A DNA stretch of 38,253 nt from Rhizobium sp. Root1203. GTDB lineage: Bacteria; Pseudomonadota; Alphaproteobacteria; Rhizobiales; Rhizobiaceae. The stretch covers positions 72,701-110,953 of the forward strand of contig NZ_LMCW01000013.1 of assembly GCF_001424945.1 (NCBI RefSeq). The letters are read 5' to 3'. The notes under the pieces are model-generated. The model was not told where the DNA came from. It saw only the letters and a program-made list of their open reading frames with translations, and made no database searches. Below, in pieces: positions 8,478-16,572 of the stretch. Every line of letters starts with the position of its first letter. Position 1 is the stretch's first letter. The translations under genes were made by a program, and so were the position numbers.

Positions 8478-9055
8478 CTTTGGTCCTCCTCATGGGGCGC
8501 AGCAAGAAGTCTGGACTGGACCCGCTCGAGCGTTCGTTCGAAAATCCCTGGTTCATCGAGCGCTCTGGCGAGCACCAGGCCCCCTTGAATGGCAGCAATG
8601 GTCTCCTCGGCAAGCGCAACAGCGTCTTGTTGGGGGCATCCGGCATTCTCGAGAGCCTCAGCGAGCGCACAACGCCATTCGGCGAAGTAGTCCCTGACCT
8701 GATCGATGAACCTGTCTCGGACATTGTCCAGTGCGAACGCGCCAACGAGGCATACACGGCGGCCGGAGCGAAAATATTCGGAAACCGAGCGACACATTCT
8801 GGCGATGGCGGAGCGCGGATCATCCGCGCTCCGTAGTGGTGCGAAGACCTGTGTTACAAACCATCCGTCGATTTCGCTAAGCACGGCAGCCGCCATCTCT
8901 TCCTTTCCGCCGGGAAAGAAGTGATAGAGGCTTCCCTTTCCGAGACCGGTCTTTTCGGTGATGGTCGAAAGACTTGCGCCCTCGAATCCATGCTCCCGAA
9001 AAATTTCGGCCAGAGAAGGGATCACGTCCGAGCGCTCGGAGACGATCTTTGACAT
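8474..9055 (-). CDS. TetR/AcrR-family repressor
   Basis: The protein has 193 residues. The N-terminal HTH is typical (IPSLAEIFREHGFEGASLST, then ITEKTGLGKGSLYHFFPGGK, with the 'GKGSLYHFF' recognition helix). The C-terminal helical domain binds an unknown ligand. It starts three bases after the stop of the NTF2-like gene with no clear ribosome site of its own, and ends overlapping the AraC start, so the three genes form one message. It probably represses this operon through the inverted repeat at 9556-9594. Family firm; inducer unknown. Confidence 0.88.
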   Translation of the reverse strand: MSKIVSERSDVIPSLAEIFREHGFEGASLSTITEKTGLGKGSLYHFFPGGKEEMAAAVLSEIDGWFVTQVFAPLRSADDPRSAIARMCRSVSEYFRSGRRVCLVGAFALDNVRDRFIDQVRDYFAEWRCALAEALENAGCPQQDAVALAEETIAAIQGGLVLARALDEPGIFERTLERVQSRLLAAPHEEDQR

Positions 9056-9058
9056 GTG

Positions 9059-9532
9059 CTACAGGCCCAATTCCGTAAGGCTCGGGTGGTTCGCAGGCCT
9101 CGGCCCAGATCGGTCCCAAAAGAATTTGCGTTCAGATTCTTTGATCGGCATATCGTTGATACAAGCATATCGATGGTGCATCAGGCCGTTTTCGTCGAAC
9201 TCCCAGTTCTCGTTGCCGTAGGCACGGTACCAGCTTCCGGAGTCGTCGCGATATTCGTAGGCGAAGCGGACGCCGATACGGTCGCCGTCATGGGCCCACA
9301 ATTCCTTGATCAGCCGATACTCGAGTTCCTTCCGCCACTTCCTGGTTAGGAATTCGACGATCTTTTCACGTCCTTGAACAAATTCCGCTCGGTTGCGCCA
9401 GTGGCTATCGACGCTGTAGGCGAGGGATACGCGGTGTGGATCGCAACTGTTCCAGCCATCCTCAGCGGCGCGGACTTTCGCCGTAGCGGATTCGCGGGTG
9501 AAGGGGGGGCATGGCGCGCGCTGTTCAGGCAT
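9059..9532 (-). CDS. NTF2-like protein of the DUF1348 type
   Basis: A protein of 157 residues from the ATG at 9532. A second ATG lies three codons upstream at 9541, but the GGAG ribosome site abuts that one, while its spacing to 9532 is about 9 bases. The sequence has the NTF2/SnoaL-like cone-fold pattern of the DUF1348 family: [20 protein letters not shown] at the start, then [40 protein letters not shown] and [20 protein letters not shown]. These small enzymes or binding proteins have no settled reaction. It is the first gene of an operon with two regulators, which suggests it handles the molecule sensed by the TetR protein. Confidence 0.85.
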   Translation of the reverse strand: MPEQRAPCPPFTRESATAKVRAAEDGWNSCDPHRVSLAYSVDSHWRNRAEFVQGREKIVEFLTRKWRKELEYRLIKELWAHDGDRIGVRFAYEYRDDSGSWYRAYGNENWEFDENGLMHHRYACINDMPIKESERKFFWDRSGPRPANHPSLTELGL

Positions 9533-9555
9533 CGTATTCATCTCCAGATGTTGCT

Positions 9556-9594
9556 ACTGTACCGTTTGGTAAACAGTGTGTCAATCGGTACAGT
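9556..9594. promoter_or_regulatory. Inverted-repeat operator upstream of the NTF2-TetR-AraC operon
   Basis: Perfect 9-bp arms ACTGTACCG (9556-9564) and CGGTACAGT (9586-9594) flank 21 bases. The left arm also overlaps the smaller symmetric element TACCGTTTGGTA. The site lies 15-60 bases before the first gene of the minus-strand operon, where a TetR dimer would block transcription. The assignment to the local TetR protein is inference. Confidence 0.6.
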
Positions 9595-10107
9595 CGTGTA
9601 CGGGCGTGGTCAACGGTTGTCGCCAAGCAATCGATCCTTTGCCGTGCGAATTGAAAGTTTTGAGAGGTACGGGGGCGCGGACAGCGTAGTCTCAACCCGG
9701 ATCAGGCAGAGGATAACCGCGCTGGGGGGGTATACCGCGATAAGTCACACCATATGCGGTATGATCTCAGTGCGAAAGCGATGACAGCCGCGCGGCATGG
9801 GCGTCACTTCCGCTGGTATCGGTGGCGAGATAATGAAAATTATACGTTGAACTGGTCACGCGACCAGTTCCCACATCATGATTGCCGTGCTGTCAACACT
9901 CCGGCCGCCGGAGCCGTATGAGCTTCTCGCGCACGAGCGAGAGATCGCCGCGTTCAAGGCGCAATATTACACGGCGAGGCCGCTCGCGGCCGACAGAAAA
10001 CCCCATAAAAAGTGCGGGCGCGTCGCGAGACGCAATGTTTTCGTCATCTGAGATGTCGAGACAGTAGACGGATCGCCTTGAAGCGGGCCGCTACTGGAGA
10101 CGAATTG
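9595..10107. other. Intergenic stretch with palindromes and a doubtful small ORF
   Basis: About 510 bases. It contains the inverted repeat ATACCGC (9732-9738) / GCGGTAT (9756-9762), the strong palindrome at 9849-9870, and a 57-codon open frame (9878-10051, beginning MIAVLSTLRPPEPYELLAHE) that has no ribosome site and no family I recognise. I do not call the small frame as a gene. Confidence 0.4.
9849..9870. promoter_or_regulatory. Orphan 22-bp palindrome upstream of the methyltransferase gene
   Basis: GAACTGGTC-ACGC-GACCAGTTC has perfect 9-bp arms and a 4-base centre, the size and form of a TetR- or MarR-type operator. It differs from the operator of the neighbouring TetR operon (9556-9594). 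The only downstream plus-strand genes are the methyltransferase and DedA-like pair, starting 238 bases later. Confidence 0.5.
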
Positions 10108-10680
10108 ATGACTCACCTGCTGCCTTTCCCCGCCTTTTTGAAAGCTCCGTTTCGGGCACCCCGAACGATCGGCGCAATAGCGCCATCCGGGGCCCATCTC
10201 GCCCGATTGATGACCAGTGAAATCGAGCCCGGCGCAGGCAAGGTGCTCGAACTTGGACCCGGGACGGGTGTTTTTACGCAAGCCATCCTCGATCGCGGAT
10301 TGAAGCGCCGCGACCTCACGCTTATCGAAATTGACCAGAAATTCACGCACCTTCTGGGACGGCGTTTTGGGAATATCGACATCATGTGCTGCGACGCTTG
10401 CGATCTGCAGGCCGCAAATGCAGGCCGTGGTTCCTACGCCTCCGTCGTAAGTGGATTGCCCCTACGCAATATGCCTGAGGAAGTGATCGAAGCCATTCCC
10501 GCAGGCGCATTTGCGATCCTAAATCGCGGCGGCGCCTTCTATCAGTTCACCTATGGGCGCTTCTGCTCTGTTCCCGATGAAGTCTTGGAGCGGCTCAGCC
10601 TAAAGGCCACTTCGCTTGGCCGTGTGCGGCTCAATGTGCCTCCAGCCAGCGTCTTTCGGCTGTCCAGGAGGGAGAGGTAG
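10108..10680 (+). CDS. Phospholipid N-methyltransferase-like SAM-dependent enzyme
   Basis: The protein has 190 residues. The ATG at 10108 has GGAG 8 bases before it; longer in-frame starts lack this. The N-terminus FLKAPFRAPRTIGAIAPSGA is characteristic of rhizobial PmtA-type phosphatidylethanolamine N-methyltransferases. SAM motif I is VLELGPGTGVFT (46-57), followed by acidic LIEIDQKF and the motif-IV-like block SGLPLRNMPEE. PmtA methylates phosphatidylethanolamine stepwise towards phosphatidylcholine at the inner membrane. The gene is followed four bases later by a DedA-like membrane protein, supporting a membrane-lipid role. It could also be a relative of the rRNA-dimethylase-like fold with another substrate. 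Confidence 0.75.
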   Translation: MTHLLPFPAFLKAPFRAPRTIGAIAPSGAHLARLMTSEIEPGAGKVLELGPGTGVFTQAILDRGLKRRDLTLIEIDQKFTHLLGRRFGNIDIMCCDACDLQAANAGRGSYASVVSGLPLRNMPEEVIEAIPAGAFAILNRGGAFYQFTYGRFCSVPDEVLERLSLKATSLGRVRLNVPPASVFRLSRRER

Positions 10681-10684
10681 AAAA

Positions 10685-11308
10685 TTGGAAACGTCAGATC
10701 TTCTTGTGGCTCTTTTTTCCAGCGGCCTGCTTGGATGCATGATTATTGGATGCGCCGAGAAGCTCGTACCGGTCGTCCCTTCGGCCGGGGTCTATTTATT
10801 TGTGGGGATGAGATTCGCGCACGGTCCGCTGGATATAGCAGCGTTGACAGCGGCTACAGTAATCGGATCGACAGCCGGATCGATCTGTTGGTACGCCGCT
10901 GGCAGGCTGTTGAATAGAGCAAGGACCGCGCCGGCGGCTCATGTGGTCCGCCTGAAAGATCGGAAAGACCGATGGCACTCTATGGTGTGTCGGATGGATT
11001 GCATGGGGATTGCTGGTCTCCAACTGTTACCGGTTGTCCGAGTTTATTCGGCGTTTATTTTCGGATCTCTATCGGTCCGGTTTCGCCGTTTTGTCACCGG
11101 AACTCTCTTCGGGTGTACCGGCTGGAACGGCGCGCTAATATCTGCCGGCGCCGTTGTCAGCCGCACGGCCAGCAACGGGCGGCCGAGTGAATGGGCCGTG
11201 GTGATGGTTATCGTCGCCGGCCAATGCTGTCTGTTCGGTGCAACGTGGGTCGTGCGTCGTTGCTTATGCCACTATGGGGCCGCCAATCCTGACATAAGCG
11301 CGCATTGA
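10685..11308 (+). CDS. DedA/VTT-like membrane protein
   Basis: A protein of 207 residues from a TTG start at 10685, two codons after the methyltransferase stop; the purine-rich GGAGGGAGAGG just before it is a strong ribosome site. It has four to five hydrophobic segments. The pattern EKLVPVVPSAGVYLFVGMRF near residue 25, followed by GSTAGSICWYAAGRLL and later LLPVVRVYSAFIFGSL with RRFVTGTLFGCTGWNG, matches the DedA/VTT family (E-x-x-x-P-x-P, then G-D/S-x-x-x-Y-x-x-G, then R-x-x). Members move phospholipids or undecaprenyl phosphate across the membrane. Coupling to a phospholipid methyltransferase suggests joint action on membrane lipids. The usual acidic residue of the G-x-x-x-G-D motif is Ser/Thr here. 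Confidence 0.72.
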   Translation: METSDLLVALFSSGLLGCMIIGCAEKLVPVVPSAGVYLFVGMRFAHGPLDIAALTAATVIGSTAGSICWYAAGRLLNRARTAPAAHVVRLKDRKDRWHSMVCRMDCMGIAGLQLLPVVRVYSAFIFGSLSVRFRRFVTGTLFGCTGWNGALISAGAVVSRTASNGRPSEWAVVMVIVAGQCCLFGATWVVRRCLCHYGAANPDISAH

Positions 11309-11542
11309 GGATACCTTGATCCACTCGCCCTCAGCTCTCGTCACTGCCGCTCAACGCCCGAGATCTCGCCATGCGTTGCGGCAAATCGATCCTGCAACGA
11401 GCGAAATTGGCGGCGCGAAGAGGACGCTCGCGCTTGTGGCGTTTCATGAGTGCGCCCATGATTTCGCAGAGGACGACCATGGTCTTTCGCGCTATGAAGG
11501 CTGACCACATATTCCGCCGCGATCGATACTGAGGTTCTTAGA

Positions 11543-12523
11543 ATGCCTATGGAAATTCTTTTTGTTGGTGGTACCGGCCAGATTTCCTATCCCTGCGTCG
11601 AACGCTCCGTAGCTCAGGGTCACCATGTCACCGTCTATAACCGCAGCTTGAGGGGCGACCTATTGCCAGCGGGTGTTACCTCGATCGTTGGCGATCTGGC
11701 GGCGCCAAGCTATGCGGACCTTGCCAAGGCAAATTATGACGTCGTGTGCCAATTCATTGCCTTTACTCCCGATCAGGTCGCGCGGGACATCGAAATCTTT
11801 TCTGGGAACTGCGGCCAGTACGTGTTCATCTCGTCGGCCTCGGTTTACCAGAAGCCGGCGCGCCACTATCTCATTACCGAGCAAACGCCTGCAATCAATC
11901 CATTTTGGCGCTATAGCCAGGACAAGATTGCCTGCGAGGCGCTGCTGAAGAATGCCCAAAATCTTGCCTGGACCATCGTCCGTCCTAGTCACACCGTGCG
12001 GACAGGCCTGCCCATCATGATGGGCGACAGCGACGTTATGGCGAGGCGCATGCTGGACGGCGAGCCAACCATCGTGGCCGGCGATGGCCACACGCCATGG
12101 ACGCTGACCCGCTCGGTTGATTTCGCGGTTCCCTTCGTTGGCCTTTTCGGCAAGCCGGCCGCGTTGAACGAGATTTTCCACATCACCTCCGATCGCGCCC
12201 ATATCTGGGATGACATTCAACATGCGATCGCCCGATTGTTGGGTGTAGAGGCCAGGATCGTACACGTACCCACGGACACGCTCGTCCGGTACAATGCCGA
12301 TTGGGTGGGACCACTCCTGGGCGACAAGGCCTGGACCGCGCTTTTTGACAATTCGAAGGTCAAAAGCGTGGCGGGCAATTTTACGTGCGCGGAAAACCTT
12401 GAGGAAATTCTGGCGGAGCCGGTCATGCACCTCAAGCAGCGTCTGGCCAAGAACCGCCCGCCAAGGGGTGAGCTTGACGATTTGGTTGATCGCATTTGTC
12501 TCGCGCAGAGTGCTCTGGGCTAA
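11543..12523 (+). CDS. NAD-dependent epimerase/dehydratase-type protein
   Basis: The protein has 326 residues of the extended SDR class. The N-terminal nucleotide loop is FVGGTGQIS, catalytic Ser lies in ISSASVY, and the Y-x-x-x-K pair is in YSQDK (about residue 128). The middle block WTIVRPSHTVRTGLPIMMGD and the late ALNEIFHITSDRAHIWDDIQ are typical of nucleotide-sugar epimerase-like or reductase proteins. GAGG lies 8 bases before the ATG. Its last ~66 codons and the next ~80 bases are repeated 9.5 kb downstream (21835-22111), which marks this gene as the insertion site of the cassette that follows. Substrate unknown. Confidence 0.88.
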   Translation: MPMEILFVGGTGQISYPCVERSVAQGHHVTVYNRSLRGDLLPAGVTSIVGDLAAPSYADLAKANYDVVCQFIAFTPDQVARDIEIFSGNCGQYVFISSASVYQKPARHYLITEQTPAINPFWRYSQDKIACEALLKNAQNLAWTIVRPSHTVRTGLPIMMGDSDVMARRMLDGEPTIVAGDGHTPWTLTRSVDFAVPFVGLFGKPAALNEIFHITSDRAHIWDDIQHAIARLLGVEARIVHVPTDTLVRYNADWVGPLLGDKAWTALFDNSKVKSVAGNFTCAENLEEILAEPVMHLKQRLAKNRPPRGELDDLVDRICLAQSALG

Positions 12524-12602
12524 AGAGGATCGTTAACAGCCAAGGTGGAGATCCAGGACGTCGAGCACGAGGGATTCGGCGCACATATGCCGATCTTCCC
12601 TC
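12326..12602 (+). repeat. Left copy of 277-bp direct repeat (DR-L)
   Basis: This segment covers the last ~198 bases of the epimerase-like gene and 79 bases beyond its stop. It matches 21835-22111 in the same orientation with about eight base differences, at an offset of exactly 9509 and without gaps. Identity stops sharply at both ends. It forms the left border of the catabolic cassette. Confidence 0.93.
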
Positions 12603-12671
12603 CTAGCGCGGAAAACTCCAATCGAAAACGGTCCCAGTTTTTGGGGATCAGAGCACGCTGGCCGCGCGCCC

Positions 12672-13340
12672 TTATTTCGGGATATCCACCGGCTTGAGAA
12701 AGGCTTTGACCATTTCGATAGCGAAAGCGAGGTGTGCCTTGCGCCAGTCTTTTTTTGTCAGATCCTGATCGAAAATGAACGACAGCGTGTGTGCATTCGA
12801 CAGATGAAACTGACTTAAAGCCACCATCGTCACGTAATAATGAAGCGGATCAACGTCAGTGCGAACCGATCCGTCCTGCGCGCCGCGCGCCAGAAAATCA
12901 GCGATTAATTTGAGCACTGGCGACGACATTTCCCGAACGCGCTGCGATGTCTTCAAGTGCTTGGCTTTTTCGACGTTCTCATTCCTCAGAAGCTGCACTA
13001 AACGCAGATCCGAATCAAAATGCCGGTGAATATGCTCAAAGAGCGCGATCAACCCCTCCAACGGGTTGAGATGATCCACATCGATTTTCAATTCCTGCTG
13101 GCGCAGGTTGAAGAGCGCCTCTTCCAGGACCACCACGTAGAGACCAGATTTGCCGCCGAAATGATGATAGAGCATGCGGGGGTTTGCGCCGGACGTCGAA
13201 AGTATGCGCTCGGTGCGCGCGCCGGCGAAGCCATGCTGCGAGAACTCCTCGCGTGCGGCTTTCAAAATTTTTGCGCGCGTGTCGGGCGCGGCGCGCATCT
13301 TCCTGGCCGGTGCTGTCACCGCTTTCATGTCAGCGCCCAT
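12672..13340 (-). CDS. TetR-family repressor of the cassette
   Basis: The protein has 222 residues. The HTH is AREEFSQHGFAGARTERILS, then TSGANPRMLYHHFGGKSGLY, the second part containing the 'MLYHHF' recognition helix. The C-terminal ~130 residues are helical and recall RutR/YcdC-like repressors (sensing pyrimidine-type ligands in E. coli), though this likeness is loose. A GGGAG site precedes the ATG, and the gene overlaps the amidase end by 11 bases, so it is co-transcribed with the two hydrolases. It most likely senses the compound imported by the divergent BMP transporter and controls the shared promoter region at 15294-15600. Confidence 0.88.
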   Translation of the reverse strand: MGADMKAVTAPARKMRAAPDTRAKILKAAREEFSQHGFAGARTERILSTSGANPRMLYHHFGGKSGLYVVVLEEALFNLRQQELKIDVDHLNPLEGLIALFEHIHRHFDSDLRLVQLLRNENVEKAKHLKTSQRVREMSSPVLKLIADFLARGAQDGSVRTDVDPLHYYVTMVALSQFHLSNAHTLSFIFDQDLTKKDWRKAHLAFAIEMVKAFLKPVDIPK

Positions 13341-14505
13341 CGTTGCTTTTCTCCCGATCGATTCCTAGCGCAAAATTGAGGATGGCGCGATCCGAACCGC
13401 ACCTGCCCATCACTGATAAAGGACTGCTTCCGCACTGGAGTTGTGGTGCCCCCGCATGACCGGCAAGCGCGGTGAGTGCAAGTGTCGAAGCGTAAAAGCG
13501 GCCGATCTCTTCGCTAAGTGCGTCGATCCGCAGGTGCGGCACGGATGTCACCGGCAGTAGGGCGACAGTACCTGGTGGCAGCCGTTCTTGCAGCCAACCC
13601 GCAAAGCTTCGGCGCACCGCTGCTGCCGTCTCATAATCGGCATAGCTGATGGCCGATGCCGAGGCAAAGCGCTCACCTATATCCATCGCGAATCGAGGCT
13701 TTAGCGCGTCCAGCCGGGATCCAAGGCTACGGGCAATCTCATAACCCTGGATGGTCGAATAAGCCCACTGCAATTGCGCAAACGGCCAATGCTCGAACAC
13801 CCGCATCGGTGCAGCATTTGCAAGCCGTCGTGCGGCGTCTCGAAAGGCATGCGCATCCACCGGATCCAGCATGTCCAAAGTATCTTCAACAATCGAAATC
13901 GCTAGGCAATCCACATACTGCGCAGGCGGCAAGAGCACGTCACCGACGCGGGCGAGGGTCTGTGCGTCGCGGGCGAACCAACCAACAGTGTCATAAGTCG
14001 GTGCGAAAGGAAGAACGCCATCAAGTGGCAATGCATCGTGGCTCGGTCGCATGCCCCAAATCCCACTAAAGGCAGCCGGAACGCGAACCGATCCGCCGGT
14101 ATCCGTACCGAGTGCAAAATCCACCAGTCTCGCTCCGACCGCAGCCGCTGATCCGCTGGACGATCCTCCCGGCAGCCAATCCGGATTTTGAGGATTGCGC
14201 GGTATGCCATAGTGAACGTTGCGTCCTTCCAGGCTGAAGGCCAATTCGTCAGTCACTGTTTTGCCCAGAAACGTGGCTCCGTTGGCAAGCAATCTGGTTA
14301 CTACGGGCGCATGCGCCGCGGCAGGGGACGCGGCCGCGCGCCAGTCGGGATTACCACCGCCAGTGCGCCGACCGGCAATGTCGATCAGGTCCTTGACCGC
14401 GAAAGTAAGACCCGCAAGTGAGCCCTGCGCCGTTGCATTCACACGAAAGATTTCTCCGGGCACGAACGCTCCGGCAGTATCGACAATATTCTGGACGTCC
14501 ATCAT
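13330..14505 (-). CDS. Amidase-signature family hydrolase
   Basis: A protein of 391 residues from the ATG at 14505, which overlaps the stop of the cysteine hydrolase (TGATG). The amidase-signature triad is visible: Lys38 in FAVKDLID, the cis-Ser in GGSSSGSAAAVG (~115) and the nucleophile Ser139 in GTDTGGSVR. It is shorter than GatA or fatty-acid amidases (450-500 residues), close to compact plant-AMI1-like amidases that act on small amides. Such enzymes release ammonia from carboxamides. Its coupling to a RutB/biuret-type hydrolase and an importer suggests it performs a following deamination step. The substrate is not deducible from sequence alone. Confidence 0.88.
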   Translation of the reverse strand: MMDVQNIVDTAGAFVPGEIFRVNATAQGSLAGLTFAVKDLIDIAGRRTGGGNPDWRAAASPAAAHAPVVTRLLANGATFLGKTVTDELAFSLEGRNVHYGIPRNPQNPDWLPGGSSSGSAAAVGARLVDFALGTDTGGSVRVPAAFSGIWGMRPSHDALPLDGVLPFAPTYDTVGWFARDAQTLARVGDVLLPPAQYVDCLAISIVEDTLDMLDPVDAHAFRDAARRLANAAPMRVFEHWPFAQLQWAYSTIQGYEIARSLGSRLDALKPRFAMDIGERFASASAISYADYETAAAVRRSFAGWLQERLPPGTVALLPVTSVPHLRIDALSEEIGRFYASTLALTALAGHAGAPQLQCGSSPLSVMGRCGSDRAILNFALGIDREKSNDGR

Positions 14506-15293
14506 CACACTTGTGGCACGGTCTTGAGGACCGCGTCCGAATTGCAGACGAAGCCGAAGCATTTCTTGACGTTCCAGATCGTCGCCTCGCTGCAGAAGTC
14601 CGGCGAACTGGTGGCACAGCAATCGGCCAGCATGATGCAACCATAGCCAAGGAAGTTGGCATCGGTCAGAGTATGAAGCACGCATTGGTCGGTGTTGCAG
14701 CCGGCAAACAGGATGGTGCGGGTGCCGAGATTGCGCAGGATGGAGTCCAGCGGCGTGTCCCAGAAACCGCTGATCCTGTACTTGTCGACCCGAACGTCAG
14801 CGGGCTGCGGTTTGAGCTCATCGACCACCTCGGCCGCCCATGAATCTTTCTCCAGGACGTGCGCGCCGTTGGATGGCAGTGGATCGCCGAGCCCGATGCC
14901 CTCGCCACTGTTCTTGTAGAGATGAAGCTGGTTCGGCGGCATGTTGAGGAGGTCCGGTCTATTTCCCCAGTTTACCCAGATGACAGGCACCTCGGCTTGG
15001 CGGAGTTGCGGAAGGAGTTTCTGCAACGGCGCGATCGCCGCGCGATCTGCCTCATAGTTTCCGCCGATATGATCCACCCAACCATCCCTGGCACAAAAAT
15101 CGTTCTGCATATCGATTACCACAATTGCTGTGCGGGCGAGGTCGATCGTCACGCTTTGCGGTTCGGCATCGATTGTCACGACCCGCGGCAAAATGACGGG
15201 CAGCGTCATATCGACATTGGTCGGCGTTGCCCGCCAGGCGGTGTTACGGCCCTTGCCGAGAATTCCGCCACTCATCGTATCTAAGCCCGCCAT
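14505..15293 (-). CDS. Isochorismatase-like cysteine hydrolase (RutB/biuret-hydrolase type)
   Basis: A protein of 262 residues from the ATG at 15293, which has AGGAG 8 bases upstream; longer in-frame starts to 15452 lack a ribosome site. The catalytic triad of cysteine hydrolases is clear: Asp61 in VVIDMQNDFC, Lys171 in VDKYRISGFWDTPLDS and Cys204 in GCNTDQCVLHTL. The S-G-F-x-x-T-x-L-D block is shared with RutB (ureidoacrylate/peroxyureidoacrylate hydrolysis) and with biuret/triuret hydrolases, pointing to a C-N bond next to a carbonyl, as in ureido compounds. It is the first gene of the minus-strand operon and divergent from the importer. Family firm; substrate inferred only by class. Confidence 0.87.
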   Translation of the reverse strand: MAGLDTMSGGILGKGRNTAWRATPTNVDMTLPVILPRVVTIDAEPQSVTIDLARTAIVVIDMQNDFCARDGWVDHIGGNYEADRAAIAPLQKLLPQLRQAEVPVIWVNWGNRPDLLNMPPNQLHLYKNSGEGIGLGDPLPSNGAHVLEKDSWAAEVVDELKPQPADVRVDKYRISGFWDTPLDSILRNLGTRTILFAGCNTDQCVLHTLTDANFLGYGCIMLADCCATSSPDFCSEATIWNVKKCFGFVCNSDAVLKTVPQV

Positions 15294-15600
15294 TTCCCAT
15301 ACTCCTGCTGCGCTCGAACCCATTGCAGTCGTCGATGCAAGCGTCATGCCATAGCGGGAAAGCCCGGTCTGCTGCAGAAGATGGCGGTCCACGCACCCGG
15401 ACTGCAGATCAATTGTGCAGCATTGAGCTGGATCTGGGCAATAAATAATCATTTACTTACCTAGTCGCTGCACAAGCCAAAAATACATGATGATAATCAA
15501 ACAGATATGGAAGTGGCATGGGCTTTGCGTTCACTTTTCATTGGGAGCTAAAGCGGTCCATCCGCCATCGTTCCGGCGTTCAATCAACAAAGGGAAGCAA
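15294..15600. promoter_or_regulatory. Divergent control region of the hydrolase and importer operons
   Basis: 307 bases between the two divergent first genes. The A+T-rich part at about 15440-15500 (containing AATAAATAATCATTTACTTA) is the best place for the promoters. I found no strong palindrome that could be named as the TetR operator. Open frames extending both genes into this region exist but lack ribosome sites. Confidence 0.45.
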
Positions 15601-16572
15601 ATGATCAAACGGCGAAATGTTCTCATGGCTATGACCACGCTTGCGCTAGTTGGGACGAGCCTTGGTGGCGCGATGGCGCAGACCCCGTTGTCGGTCGGTA
15701 TCCTTATTCCGGGATCGAAGACCGACAAAGGTTGGATGGAATCGGGTTATGACGGTCTCGTCGCGGCGCAGAAGAAATATGGCGACAAGATCGCCGTTCA
15801 GATGATTGAAAACATCAACTATGCAGATATGGAGCAGGCGCTTACGCAGCTCGCCTCCTCCAACGCACTGGTGATAGGCGTCGGCGGCCAGACCCAGGCT
15901 GCGGTGATGAAAATCGCGAAACGTTTTCCCGACATCAAGTTCTCGATCGTCGGCGGCAATGCCGGCGCCGAACTCCCAAACGTCGCCGGTTATGATGTGA
16001 AACAGGCCGAGATCGCGTTCGTCGCAGGCGCGGCGGCCGCGCTGCTCTCGAAGAATGGCGCAGTGTCATATGTCGGCGGCATGGAACTCCCGTCGATTGT
16101 CAACGCCGGCAAGGAATTCGGTAACGGCGCGAAATACGTCAACCCGAATGTCAAATATTTCGAAGCCTATACCGGCGACTTCGATGATCTGGCGAAGGCC
16201 AAGGAAGCGACGCTGACGGCGATCGCGCAAGGTGCGGACGTTCACTATCACATCCTGAACCTCGGCCTGCGCGGCATGGAACAGGCCGCCAAGGAGAAGG
16301 GCACCCACATCATCGGCTCTTACACCAATTATTGCGGCACCGATCCACTCTATTTGGCATACTCGATCACCGGGGTGGGCTTCCAGGTGAAGTATGCGAT
16401 CGACGAAACGGTCGGGGGCACCTGGAAGGCCGGTTACAAGCCCTTCGGCTTGGCGATGGGCCCGGATGCCTCCGACATGGCTGTCTGCAACGGCACCGAC
16501 GAAATGGCAAAGAAGCTCAAGGCCATCATCGAGGACATCAAGTCCGGCAAGATCAAGGTGCTGGAGGGCTGA
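15601..16572 (+). CDS. BMP-family ABC importer substrate-binding protein
   Basis: A protein of 323 residues from the ATG at 15601 (AGGGAAG upstream). It has a signal peptide with basic MIKRR, hydrophobic VLMAMTTLALVGTSLGG and cleavage after AMA. The mature protein follows the basic-membrane-protein/PnrA pattern: VGILIPGSKTDKGWMESGYD at its start, then VIGVGGQTQAAVMKIAKRFP and DIKFSIVGGNAG, and a late GSYTNYCGTDP. Family members bind purine nucleosides or related N-rich small molecules, some with other ligands. Its stop overlaps the ATPase start (TGATG). First gene of the five-gene plus operon. Confidence 0.92.
   Translation: MIKRRNVLMAMTTLALVGTSLGGAMAQTPLSVGILIPGSKTDKGWMESGYDGLVAAQKKYGDKIAVQMIENINYADMEQALTQLASSNALVIGVGGQTQAAVMKIAKRFPDIKFSIVGGNAGAELPNVAGYDVKQAEIAFVAGAAAALLSKNGAVSYVGGMELPSIVNAGKEFGNGAKYVNPNVKYFEAYTGDFDDLAKAKEATLTAIAQGADVHYHILNLGLRGMEQAAKEKGTHIIGSYTNYCGTDPLYLAYSITGVGFQVKYAIDETVGGTWKAGYKPFGLAMGPDASDMAVCNGTDEMAKKLKAIIEDIKSGKIKVLEG

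Noticed and set aside
9374..9784. 136-codon plus-strand frame opposite the NTF2-like gene
   Set aside because: Its first half is antisense to a well-supported gene and crosses the operator; no recognisable domain.
11316..11504. 62-codon frame between the DedA-like and epimerase-like genes
   Set aside because: It follows the DedA stop closely but lacks a ribosome site and any family resemblance; low confidence of coding.
11660..12430. 256-codon minus-strand open frame
   Set aside because: It lies entirely antisense to the epimerase-like gene, with no ribosome site and no recognisable domain.
13330..14685. Longer amidase start at 14685 (451 codons)
   Set aside because: The added 60 residues are antisense-like reading through the cysteine hydrolase gene; the ATG at 14505 overlaps that gene's stop and begins the conserved sequence.
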